42,728 bases of DNA from Gonium pectorale (Eukaryota > Chlorophyta > Chlorophyceae > Chlamydomonadales > Volvocaceae), in assembly GCA_001584585.1 (NCBI GenBank), contig LSYV01000011.1, positions 870,078 to 912,805 of the forward strand, given 5' to 3'. The position numbers and the translations under genes were made by a program. This document shows positions 22,456 through 34,652 of this stretch, in pieces; position 1 is the stretch's first letter; every line of letters begins with the position of its first letter. Below the pieces are notes generated by a model, which was given only the letters and a program-made list of their open reading frames with translations, made no database searches and was not told the origin of the DNA.

Positions 22456-25400
22456 ATGAATGGAAGCATGCGCACGGGGGTTGATGTTGGGCTCTGGCCT
22501 CTCCACATCCGTCGGCCGGGTGCGCGCGGCGCAGTAATCCTGCTGCTGCTGGCCCTGACGCTCAAAGCAAAGGCCGATGACAGTGCCGACCCATTGCTTT
22601 GGGGGTTTGACCACCACGGCGAGACGTCTGCGCACAGCGCTAGCGCATGGCACCTCAGGGGAAGCCCAGCTGGGAGCGAGCCCGCAAGCAGCTCCCGCCT
22701 CCGCCGTGACGTGGTACCCCATCCAACATGGAAGGTTCGTCGGGCTGCTGAAGTGCCTGGCGACTCCACGGACTCTGTCCTGGATGCTAGCGCCAGTAGC
22801 GGGGCGCAGGTGAGCGATCCTGCGCCAGCTAGCAGCAACACCAGCACTGCGGATGGCGACGGTTTCAGTGGGACTGTGAGTGGAAGCGGCAGCGGTGGCG
22901 GCGGAGCTAACAGCAGCAGCACTGGGGTGGCCGCCGGCAACGGCGGACGGAGTGCAAACCCCAATGCCGGAGGCAATGGCCAAGACGTGCTGAACAATCT
23001 GTCCAGCAATCCTGGCAGCGGCGGTCCGAGAAATACGTCGGCCGGCTACTCTGGCACAGGGGCGAACGGCAACGGGAGCGCGGCCGGGAACCCTGGCGGC
23101 AACTCCAACGCTGGCGGCAACACCAGCCAGGGCAACGGGAACAGCTGGGGTCATGGCAACGGAACTGGAGACGGCAAAGTCCAAGTTGGAAATAGCACGT
23201 CGAGCAGTGCCGGCGGTGGGAGGGGCAACGGTAACAGCAGCGACAGCACCGCAGGCTCAGGCCTGGTGGCGCCGGAACACAGCTTCGTCGACGGAGGCAA
23301 CGTCACCGCCGGCACCGTCGAGGAGGAAGGCGGCACTTCCGGCGGCGATGCCACGGCGACTGCGTCGCCAGGCGGAGCAAACAGCACCACCGGGACCTTG
23401 GACGGCGGCAACGGCACAGAGGCCGGTGGCAGCGGCAGCGGTATTGGCGGCGACTGCGGCACCGCCACCGGCAATGGAAACGGCACTGTTACGAGCTTCG
23501 CGCCAGGTGGCGTTAACGGTACCGCCAGCGGCAGCGGCACCGAGGCCTGTGGCGACGGCGGCGACTCCGCCAGCGGCACGGCGGGCGGTGACGGGTGCGG
23601 CCTGGTGGCCGTCAGCGCGCCGCGGAACGCCACGGAGGGCTGCGGCGGCCAGCGGGTGGCGGCGGCATTCGCGGCTGTGGCCGTGGCCGTGGCGGGCGGG
23701 AGCCAGGCGCAGGCAGCGGCAGCTGCTGTGCTGGCGGAGGCGGCCATGGTGCGTAGGGGCGGGCGCAGCGGGCTGTCGGGTTGCGGGCGGGCTCTGGCAG
23801 CGGCTGTCGAGCCACCAAAGCTCGTGGAGAGTACAGGCGGGCGTGGCGAGGAGCAGGGCGCCGCGCCGTCTGATAGGATAGCGGAGGTTGACCGTAAGGG
23901 CTGGGGTCCTTGGGGTGTTGCCTGCCAAGCTGACCCGGGCTTGCCCCTCGCCTCGGCTCTGGCCGCAGTGTGCCGAGCCTCCAACATACAGCCCGTACAT
24001 GGGCACTGCCAACATCTCCCTGTGCTGGAGCGGCGCGGACCTGCTCCTCAGCTTGATGGCGACGGCAGCGGCAAGTGCAGCGGCTGGTGCGGGCAACAGC
24101 ACGGCCTCCAACTCCACAGTGGCGGCCAACGGCACGGCCGTGAACACCACAGCTCCTAAGTCTGGTGCCTGGAACGTGACGGTGGAGAACACCACGGTTG
24201 CTGGCACCCCGTTTCGCAACGCCACGGCGGCGGACGCGACTGTGGCTGGAGGCGGCGACGCCACGGCATCCGGGGAGAACGCCGACGGCGGGACTGGCGC
24301 CGCTGTCCCTGCCAGCAGCACCGACGGCGGTGCCAACAGCACCACTCTCGTACAGGTGCCCGGCGGGAACGGAACCTCGTCCTCCTGCGGCGGCGGCGGC
24401 AGCGGCGGCGTGGACTGTAGCAACAGCAGCGACGTGTGTGGCGCGGGTGCAGCACCTGCTGGCATGCTGCTGCGGGTGACGCTGCCCTACCTAAACCTGC
24501 AGCGCTTTGGGGACAACGCGACGCTGCCGTCGGGCACCTACGTCCTGTCTGTGCAGGCGGAGGGGGCAACCCGCTTTGGCGCCGTGGTGCACTCCGCCGA
24601 GGTGGAGGGGCAGGCGGGCGACGTGAGTGTGGGGCCCTTCCCCGCCGGCTTGCCTGGGGAGATGGTGCTGCCCGCCGGCAGCGGCGCCATGGCGCTGACG
24701 CTCTGGTTCGAGGCGTCGCTGGCGGTCAGCGGCAAGGACACGGACACGGAAGACATGAACTCAACGTACGCGGCGGCCAACGTGTCCGCGACAACCAACG
24801 GGACGGGCGGCATCGTGGCAGGCAATGCGACTGCCCCCGACAGCAACAACGCAACGGCCGCTGTCGGCGACTCCACAGCCGCTGCCGGCAACGCTACTGC
24901 TACCAGCACGGATGTGACGGCGCCCGACGGCAACGTTTCCGCTGCCCTCAACTTGACGGCCCTCCTGGCCGCGGCGTTGGGCGGCCCCAACGGCACCGCG
25001 CTGCACCAGCCACGAACCGCCACCGTCACCCTGAGGCTGGTGGCCCCGCCCAGCCCGCCCCGCCCGCCAAACCCGCCCAGCCCACCGCCCCGCCCGCCCA
25101 GCCCGCCGCCCTCGCCTAGCCCGCCGTCGCCCGCCGCTGCCAAGTGCAAGTGCCCCGCCGGCCCCACCGCCGCCGGCGACTGCGCCGCGGGGCTGGTGCC
25201 CCTCACCGCCACAGCCCTGGACGCCTCCTCTTCCTTGGCCGCCACCCCTCCTACCACCACCTCCGCAGCCGATGCGGCCCACAGGCGCTGCGCGCCGCCG
25301 CCCTCGTACGACCCCGTCGCGCGCAGCCTGACGCTGTCGGCCTGCTGGCGCTACGCCTGCCTGCCGGCTGCCTTTGCCCGCCGCCCCTACGAGCTCGTCT

Positions 25401-28400
25401 TGGGGCCCATCTCCGGCTCCTCGGCACCGGCGGTGGCCATGCCGCCTGGCGGCTCCTATCGACTGCGCGCCGCGGCCCCCGCCGGCGTCAACATGTCCTT
25501 TGAGTGGCTGCCGGCTGCCGGCGCCGGCTCGGGCGCCTCGGCGTCTTGGCGGGCGGAACCCGCAGCGGCCGCGGGCGCATCGTCGCAGCTGGCGCTGCCG
25601 GCTGGCGGCCTGGCGCAGTTGCGGGTCCGGGTGCGGGTGCCATTCTCTCCGGGCGTCGACGACAGTGCGGGTGAGGCATCGGGCGGGGAGGGTGTATGTG
25701 TAGCAGTTGCACGAACTGTGTTCGACGGCTGCTTGTTGGGATGTTGGTTGCCTGGTAGGATTGCCCCCCGGGTTGGTGAGGGGCGCCGGCAGGCGTTTTG
25801 ATGCACCCGCGCCGCGCTCTGCGGCCACTGCACCTCAGGCTCGCTGGAGCTGAAGCTGTTGCACCTGGCGCCGGCGGAGGGCGGCAACAGCTCGCAGACG
25901 GGCGACAACAGCAGCAGCACGAATGGCACTGGAGGCGGCAGTACCAGCGCGAGCGGGCACCTGACACTGGAGACCCCCGACGGCGGCGCCGTGACGGCGC
26001 CGGTGCTGCCGGCGGCCGCCAACGCCAACGCCACCCTGACGGCGATGTCGGAGCTGTGGGTGTCGCGCCGCGTGGGGTCTGCTGGCGGCAGCGGCGGCGG
26101 CGGCAGCACGGTGGCGGAGCTGGAGGCGCTGGTGCGGCGGAGCATCGCGGGCGGCGACGAGGTGAGCCCCGGGCCACCGGAAGCCGTGAGCGGAGAGCCC
26201 CCCGCCCCCTGACGGACAGCTCCGCCGGCACCAGACCCCGTAGGACTCCGCTCCCAGTAGCGAAGGGCCGCTGCCCTGGCCCCCGCCCGCCGTGTTCCCG
26301 CAGGCTGCTGCCAACGTGTCCGTCCGCGTGTCGTTGGCTGGCTACCGCCTCACACTGCCACTGAGCTTCCGGGACCTGTCGGCCGTGCCCGACTGCGGAC
26401 CTGACTCGCTGGCGGCGCTGCGCGCCGCCGTCGCGGCGGCGCTGGCGGCGACGGCTGCGGCCGGCAGCCCCACGGCGGCGGCCACACTGATGGGCGTGGG
26501 CTGCTCGTACGGCTCGCTGGGCGGCCGGCGGCGCGCCCTTCAGCAGGTAGGCTGGGCTGGGGGTGGGGTGGGGTGGGGTGGGGTGGGGTGGCTTCCTGGG
26601 GCGAGAAGACCAAGAGGACGGCCATGTACACGCGGGGGACGGGAGCTCACCAGCTTGTCACCAGCTTCTTTATTCAGACCGCCAGCTCAAACCCAATGAT
26701 CCCCCGCCACCATTTCTCCTTCCACCGCCCCCCACCTCCCGTCACCCCCGTTCCCGCAGTCCGCCTGCGACGCCGCCATCAGCACGCCCGTGTACGTGGA
26801 CACGCAGCCCCTGGATCTGGATCCCTACCTGGCCGCCGCCACGGCCGCCCTGTCCTCGGGCGTGGGTGGCGCCTCGGCCTGCCCGCTGGACGCGGCCTCA
26901 CCCGACATCGACGTCACCTCCAAGCTGGCGGTCACGGTGACGGCGCCGGCGGCGCTGCTGGTCGCGACGGCGGGGGCGGGCAGCGGCGGCGGAGGAGGAG
27001 GCGGGGACGGCGGCGTGTCGGACGCGGCGTCGGCGTCGGCGAGCGCGTGCGCGACGGGGCCGGCGCTGCTGGCGGCGTCGATGGGGCTGGCGGCGAGTGA
27101 GGTGAGGGGGAGTGACGTGAGGAGGGGTGGGGTGGGGTGGGGCGCAACGGGGGCGGCACGGAGGGAGGTGGGGCAATCGGGGGGAGACTGATGGCCTGCC
27201 GCAGCCTGAGTGGGGCCTCCTGGACCGCCCGCCCGCGGCCTGGCGGACCATGCGGCGCCTGCAGACGGAAGACCGAGTGACTCACGCGGCCGCTGCGTCC
27301 ACTTGCACTTGCGGGGGGGGGGGCATGCCGGTGTGCGGTACGTTCTGCCAGATGCTGCCTGCCATTGGGCATCCCGCCGGGGGCGCGCCGCCTTCGTGCG
27401 ACCCGCTCAAGGTCCCGGCGGTCCCTCATTGGCCCCGCCTCGCCTCGCTTCTGCGTACCTGCACACGACTGGCTCCCCCCCCCGCGGCTCTGCAGGCTCG
27501 TCTGGTCGGCTGCGAGCTCTCCGCTGCCGCACCACCCGACACTGCGGTTCCCCGGAACGCCACCGACCCTGGACCTCTGACGGCACCTCCGGGAGGCACC
27601 GTCGGCCAGCCGCCCAGCGGCGACAACTCCGCCGGCGCGGGCGGCGGCGGCGTCAGCGCGGCGCTGGTCGGCGGCGCCGTCGCGGGCGGCGGTCTGGTAG
27701 CGCTGGTGGCCCTGGTGGCCGCCGTCTTGCTGGCCGCCCGCCGCCGGCGCCTTTCGGATGATGGCGGCAAGTTGGACCAGCTCAGTGGCCGCTCCGCGCG
27801 CTCGCGGGCCTACGATGACGACCAGTCCGCGGGCGCGAGCGTCTCAAAGTCGGAAAGCAAGAGCAGCGAGGGCCTGTCCGGCGCGCTGGCGGCGGCCGCG
27901 ACCAAGCCCAGGCGCTCCCGTGCCGGCAGCAGCGACGGCGGGGGCGGCGGGGGCGGCGGGGTGGAGACGCGCTTCGCATCAAAGGCAGTATCGGCCAAGA
28001 GCGTTGCGTCGGCCAATGGCGGCGGCAGCGCCGGGACCGCCTCACGGGGCCGCCTCACGTCGGCTTTTGGCGGTGGCGGCTTCGGCGGCGGCGGCATCGA
28101 GTCTGCGTTCCTGCCCGTGGTGCCCGCGGTGGGCGCTGCCGAGGAGGACGAGGCGCAGAGGGCCTCCCCGCGGCCGCTGCCCTTCTTCGAATCGGGCCGC
28201 ACCAACTCCGACGCCGCCTCGCACACCTCCCGCGCCAGCCGCACGCGCGACTCCCACTCCCACTCGCGCTTCACGGCGTCGAGCGCCCACGCGGTGCGCT
28301 GGGGCCGCATCAGCCACCCAGGCGCGCCCGATTTTGGGCCCGACGACGACGATGGCGACGACGGCGGCGACGGCGACGGGGAGTTTGACGAGCGTTTCAC

Positions 28401-31400
28401 GCCGGTGCGGTGCTCCCGCCCCACGACCAGCCTTCGCCCCATGTCCTGCCACACGGGGCACACGGTACGCTTCAGCGACTGCGGTGGCGGTGGCGGAGGC
28501 GGCGACGCCGACGGCGGCGGCGTGGGGTGGTACGACTTCTTTGGTTTCGGGGATGAGCTGGTGGGCGCGGCGGAGGTGGTGGCGGGAGTCATGGCGGCGC
28601 TGCCGGCCAGCACCCCCGCGGACCGCCTGGCGGCGCGGCGCAGCAGCAACGGCGGCGGCAGCGGCGCCGGCCGCCGCCGGAGCAGCAACGGCGGCGAGGC
28701 GCTGCACCACCGGCGGTGCACGCGCTCCGCCCTGAAGCGCAGCAACGGCGGCAACCTGCTGTTCGCGCCGCGCAGCAGCACCGACGGAGGCGGTGGCGGT
28801 GGCGGCGCCAACAGCAACGTCGGGGGCGACAGCAGCGACAGTGACACCTCTTCGAGCCCGCCGGCCTCGGCTGCCCAGCCGGTCCTCGAGCGCCCTACCA
28901 CCGGGGCCTCATCGGGGTCCGCCAGCGGCCGGCGCGTGGCAGCGCTGCGGCCGCCGCCGCTGTCCTTTGTGCTCCCTGGCGGCGACGCCGACGCTACTGG
29001 CGACGCGATTGTGCTCCAAGCCGGCGGCGGCGGCTCCGGAGGCGGCGCCCCCAGCGGCGGCGCCGTAGGCGTCATCAGCGCCGTGGCGCACAACGACGAC
29101 CAGGACCTCCTCCGAGTGCAGTCGCGGCGGCCGGGCTTCGTGGACCGCACGGGCGGCTCGCTGGCGGCGGCGGTCGTCCACAAGGTGGCGGCGCCGCTGG
29201 CGGATGTCCGCGACGGCGCCGGCGGCGACCCCGACAGCGGCGTCTTCCGCCGCAGCGGCGGCGGCACCTTCACCGTGCAGCCGCGGGCGCCCGAGCTGCC
29301 GGCCGACGAGGAGCCGCGCCACAGCGCCTTTCTCCGCCGCAACTCCATCGCGCCCTGCGCCGGCGGCCGGCCGCCCAACTTCATCCCCTACAGCCTGCCC
29401 AACCGCGCCGGCTCGGCGGCGGCGACAGTGGGCAGCTGCACCGACGCTGCCCCGGCCGGCGGCGCCGCCGGCGCCGTCCCCGCCGGCAGCTACGCTGCGT
29501 GGTCGGCGCCCAACACGGTTGCCAGCAGCCCCTCGGCCGCCCCGATGTCCCTGGCGGGCATGTGGGCGGGTGTGCTGGGCGCGCGGCGCAGCACGGGCAG
29601 CGTCAGTGGCGGCGGCGGCGGCGGCTCGTCATCGGACGAGTGCCACGCTGACGCCTCCCGCCGCAAGCGCGCCCAGACGCCCTACTACCCCGACTTTCGG
29701 CGCGTGCTGCGCGCCCACACCGGCAGCCACCTGGCGCCCCGGAGCCCCGCCGTCAGCTCCGTCGGCGGCGCCTCTTCCTCGGCCGCCGTCGCGGCCGCCG
29801 ACAGCGGCTGCGGCGGCGATGGCGCCGTGTCCGGCGCGGACAGCGACACGGACGGGGGCGGGGAGGACTCGGCGTACGAGCTGCACCGCGTCCGGAGGGC
29901 GCCCGTGGCGCTGACCTCGGGCGGCCTCAACCCGGACGAGGAGGATGGGGACGCCGATGCGGAGCCCGACACGGAGGCGGCCGACGACACGGGGCCGGCT
30001 GCCCGCACCTCCTACGCCGCCCCCGGCACGGTCGCCGACGCAGCGTCGCCAGCTGCCGCCGCCGCCTCTCCCCGGCTGGTCCCCGCGCCGCCGTCGCCCA
30101 CCATGGGCCCGGTCGGCAAGTCGCCCCGGCGGCAGCCCGGATCCTTTGCTACCTGCTCTGAGCCGCCGGGCGCCGTCGGCGGCGCAGTGATGACGTCGGC
30201 ATCAGGCGGTGGCGGCAGGCGCTCTGGCGGCTGTGAGGCGAGCTTCTCGCGCGCCGCCACGCCCCTGCCGGCAGCGGTCGCCGGGTACGCCTCCGCTCCC
30301 GCGGCGGCCATAGCGGCAATGCCGGCGGAGGCAGCGGCGGCGGCGGTGGCTGTCCGGCCCGCCACCGCCGCGCTGTCCGCCCGGCCCGTCACGCCGGCGC
30401 TTGCCGTGGCGACGGTGGACGGCGTCGCAACCGAGGTGGCGGCGGAGTCACCGACAGTCAGCAATGCCAGCACGCACGCGACGCTGGAGGAGCTGCACCC
30501 TGCCTTTGCGCCCTCGCCCACCATGCGCGCGCGGCAGCAGGGCCACCACCCGGGCCAGCTCCAGCACGAGCCCCAGCAGCAGCTGCTGCAGCAGCAGCGC
30601 CAGCTATACATGCGGACTGCGTCGGTGGCCTCCTCCGCCGGCTCGGGCGGCGGTCTGGTGGACAGGGAGCTGGACGCGGCGGCGGCGGGCGGCGGCACGG
30701 CGCGCCTGGCGCTGCTGCGGCGGCTGGAGCTGGGTCCGCCGCGGCCGGCCTGGGGGCTGGTGCACGTGAGTCGACGGATGCGTGCGTGTTGCGTGTTGCG
30801 TGTGCTGCCTCTCGGCTTGAGCCCTGTAAGGCCTCCAGCGGCCATGGTGATACAACGGGTTTTGGGCGTGCACTGCCGTTGCCCGCCTGGACCCATGGGT
30901 TGCAAGCCTCCGCTCCCCACTCCCGCTCCCGCTGCGGTAGAGCCGGTGGCCCGCGCCGACCCGCATGCGTTGCGTTGCGGGGGTCCACGCCTCCACCGCT
31001 CCTCATTGAGGCGCTCGGCTTGCTCACTTGCTCATGCCGCACCCCCGTCTGGTGCCTTACATTGACACAGTTTGCGCCGGGCAACTCGCTTGACGCCTTG
31101 CTCGCGCCCCGCCCCGCCCCGCCCCCCAGGCCGGCGTGGGGCCCATGAAGCGGAGCAATGCCTCCGTGCAGCACGCGCCCAGCCTCAGCCACCAGGAGGC
31201 GGCGCCTGCCGCACACGCCGCACTGCTGGCGGCGGCCACCGGCGGTGCGTACGCGGTCAGCGTGGCCAGGGTCGGCGCCGTCAGAGCCGCTGCTGTCTCC
31301 CCTGCCGCCACCTCTGGCGGCGGCAGGGGCCCCAGCGTCAGCGTGCCCGCGCCCGCTCGGCTGCTCAGCCGCAACTCGACGGGCGACTGGTCGGCGGCTT

Positions 31401-31468
31401 CGCCCTCTGGGCCCCTGGTGCAGCTGGTCGGGGACCCCGCGTGGGCCGAGCCTCGCAGCAGGGACTAG
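22456..31468 (+). CDS. large single-pass membrane glycoprotein with proline-rich stalk
   Basis: Exons: 22456-23748, 23969-25670, 25839-26161, 26304-26546, 26760-27101, 27205-27411, 27496-30765, 31130-31468 (TAG); about 2572 aa in one chain of phases. The N-terminus has a signal-anchor-like hydrophobic core (AVILLLLALTL) ending AKA-DD, a plausible cleavage site. The next ~1400 residues are Gly/Ser/Asn/Thr-rich with roughly 40 N-x-S/T sequons. A hydroxyproline-type stretch (PPSPPPRPPSPPPSP, about 25048-25134) follows, then a Cys-containing part. One transmembrane helix (about 27655-27740, GLVALVALVAAVLLA) is followed by RRRR, which places the rest in the cytoplasm. That tail is ~1150 residues, rich in Ser, Gly, Ala and poly-Gln, and has no domain I recognise. 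The layout is typical of volvocine cell-wall, matrix or adhesion glycoproteins, and a surface receptor or adhesin role is inference. The intron 27412-27495 is in frame and could be retained. The second ATG at 22468 is an alternative start. Confidence 0.7.
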
Positions 31469-34400
31469 GGCTGGTCTGGGGCTGGGGCTGGGGCTCGGGC
31501 TGGGGCACGTGTGCGCATCGGTGGGAAGGGAGAGCTGTAGGAGGGGCGCCATGGCTGGCACTTGGTGTGTTGTATGTGTGTGTGAGTGATTCATCCTGCT
31601 TTCTTATGGAGCGCTGTTCGGTTGGCTTGACCACTAGGCGCGTGTTGCGGCCGGGGGGGGGGGCTGGTGCAGTCCCTGGCCAGTGAGAGGAACGCCTCCT
31701 GGGCACGTGCAGCTGAACGGCTGTATGCGCGGTGGCTTGTTTGCGGGTGCACATGGCGGCCTTTCCTCCTGGCTAGGAGCCCATTCTTAATTATGGCCGG
31801 GAGTCAAACGATGGAGTGCATCAATTATTTAGAGGCCGCTTCCGCTATGAACGCGAGTGGGCTGTCGAGGCCCGGAATAGAGCCGGAACGAGTGGGATGC
31901 CCGCGCGTTGACCGCGGTTTAAGTCCCCCATCCAAATCCTATGATCAAGAACACGTAATAGGGGAGAGTGCGCGCCCCTGAAAAAGCATGCGCCGCGTCA
32001 TGATGTACACCCTCCAAGACTTATGGATGCGAATGTGGAGCTCTGTGTGCATGCGTGCGTGCGAGGTGATGCGGCGATGCTACCGGCATGCGGCAGGCGC
32101 ATGGCCCCAGTGGGGTGCGGTTGCGGGACGGACACCGCCCCCACCATCAATAAAGGGACGGTGTGCTTCCCATGCAGCGCTGCTTCTATCAGCGCCTGCG
32201 GTACGGTATTTGCACGTCACCTATTGATAGATCGGCCTGCCCTAGGCCGACGGCGGCAAGCCAATTTGCTTGCGCGGAGGCGGTACGGGGCCACTCTGAG
32301 GCGTGGCTTCGCCTGGCCTGGGATTACCGTACATCAATCCTTTGATCGGCCTGGTGTTAACCAGCACGAGTGGCTGTTGGAGGGCTGTGCACTGGAGAAG
32401 TGGGCTAATGGCTGAGACGGGCGTCAGACGCACAATAACCTAGCGACTGTGGTTTTGCGATGTTTGCTCGGAGCTGTGCGGGCCTTTAAGGTTTTGGGTC
32501 CCGCCGGGCTTTGGTGTTCTGTTGTTGCTCATGGCCGTTCGCAGGGTGTTGCCACCAGCGCTCCTGCGGCCTCGATCTCCCAGCGTCGTAGCTGCGACGA
32601 ACGCCCCACACACAAACGCTTCGTCCGCTCGCGTATTCATCGTAGGGGCTTCTGCAGGCAGGCACTGGCACACAAGCATGTGCCCGTACCGCCATGTACC
32701 GTACATTCCGGCACAGCCGTGTTGTGAAGTTACCGGCATAGGATGGGCGGTGTTGCCTGGGTATGGATGGTGGAGTGAAAGAGAGAGGACTGAATTCGTG
32801 GGCCCAGACTGGGAACGCGGGGCTGCACCTTTTCGGTGCTGAACGGTGCAGTGGTGCTGCAGTGGAGGAGAGACCGGCCCCACACTGTTTCCGATGTGTA
32901 TGGCTGCCTGTGGTAGACAGGCAGGCAGCGTGCCCGGGGGCACTGCGGCTGCGTGGGAATGCAGCGACTGCACCCACGCCCGGGGGGGGGGGCATTGTGC
33001 GCATGCGTGCGGGTGGGGGTGGGCAAGCAGGAGCGGGGAGCACGCTCGGCCCGTCCATCCCTTATCGGCTGAGTTCCTGCTGTACGCTGGTTTGACACCA
33101 TTACCGGGTGGCTACTGTATTTGGCCTGGGGGGTATGGGTGTGGCTCAGTCGCAGGGCGCACAGTTCGCTCCCGGTGGCTTGGTAGTGGCTGGAAGTGAG
33201 GAGGCCTTTCTGTGTGCTGTCTGTGTGGCCGGTATGGGTTCAGGCGCCGCCGCCCCGGGCTGAGATGCCTTGGGGCGGGCGATCGGGCCCCAGCCTGCGT
33301 GGGCACCCAAGAGTACCGTGCTGCTGCTGGACGCCCTTTGGTGTCTCGGGATGGGGAAGTGGTGGTGCTGTGTAGCACCCAGCTCCCTGCTGCCTGCCTA
33401 CCTGCCTACTGGTGCGCCCCGCTATCCAGTGTACGGGGAACAAGCGCAGTGTGGGCGGCACCACGTTGCCGAGTACCCATACGCCCACGTTGCCAGGCTC
33501 CGGCGCGCTTAGAGGTGCATAGCCCCCATTGAACAGGGAGTCTGGATTGCTCCGGTTCCACGAACAGCAAATAATAGACTGTGTGCGTGCGGTGACATTT
33601 ACTCAGGACCGGCGGCAGCAGTGTCCAGTTCCGACGACGCGCCGACCCGCTCGCCCTCCAACAGCACCCCTCAGCGCCCCATGGCCCACGCAGTCCGTGC
33701 CGATAAAAAGCGCACAACACTTTGCAGCCAATCGGCAGCGTCGCGGGGACCGCCCCATGGCCCCCCCCACCGCGCGCGAGCGCCTCATGCACCACAAGGT
33801 ACTTCGTGCCTGGTGCATCGTTTCTGTACGTATGTACCGTAATCCCTTGGTCAAAAGGGCCAATCGTGCAATCAACGCTTAGACGAACGGAATTCTGAGG
33901 GGCAGAGCGCCCCGGCTTCACCCGCAACAGCCTTGCAGCGCGTTGGGACCGCCCCGCAGCGGCAACCGCCCGCAATACAAGGCCATGGGTGAAGGCCATG
34001 ATCGCAGGTGCTCTGTCTGGACGCTAGCTGCCCGCTGGCAGCGCGGCGTGTTCGCGTGAGGCGGTGGCGAGGACGCCCCGCCCACCGCCGCAAGATCCAC
34101 CTGCGTCCCGACAGCGGAAGCTTTGGACCCGCGGGGTCTGCGAGTGGCATCCCAAGGCGCGGACCTTGATGTCGCATGCCCGCCAGCCTGGCCCTCGCCC
34201 TGAAGGGCGACCGGCACACTCGCCGACCCCTCTCGCCGACCCTGCCCCTAGCACTTCTGCATTACAGATTGCAGACCGGCCCCCGCCTTTCCCAGACTGC
34301 CCCTCCTAGTCACGATGCGGAGGCCAGCGGCAAAGCGCCTCCAAAGTGGGCACGCTTTCTGCGCCGCCGCGGCTTGCCGGCAAACTAACTTGACACCCTG

Positions 34401-34652
34401 CTCTCCCTCAGCCTTCTTCAGCCGGCCTCGCCCTCGCCTCGACTGTCCGAGCGAGGACCGCTCGCCTGGCCGGCTCCACAGCTGGCAATTCCCTGCCCCC
34501 ACCGCCGCGCGCATTCCACCCATGCAGCACATATGTCGGCTGACAACCCCCCTTCATCTCCCGCCGCCCGCTCTCCGGCGCGAGGGCCGTCCATCCGGCT
34601 GACCGGCGGCCCACCCCGCCAGCCAGCCACCCCCTCCCCTTGCCCCCGCCCG
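31469..34652. other. 3.2-kb convergent intergenic region
   Basis: Lies between two genes pointing at each other, so it should hold both 3' UTRs. Open frames on both strands are short, lack splice-compatible partners and show no domains. No RNA gene, terminal inverted repeat or transposon protein recognised. G-runs occur near 31655 and 32980. Confidence 0.4.
34262..34266 (-). terminator. TGTAA polyadenylation signal of the SYLF gene
   Basis: Reads TGTAA on the minus strand, about 390 bases past the stop at 34653, a usual distance in this group. Confidence 0.5.

Noticed and set aside
23151..29384. Long minus-strand open frames opposite the glycoprotein gene (up to ~520 codons)
   Set aside because: Mirror frames of highly biased GC-rich coding sequence; their Pro/Ala-rich translations are the antisense of Gly/Ser-rich repeats.
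33406..33999. 197-codon minus-strand open frame in the convergent region
   Set aside because: No motif, membrane segment or splice partner; composition like the other chance frames.
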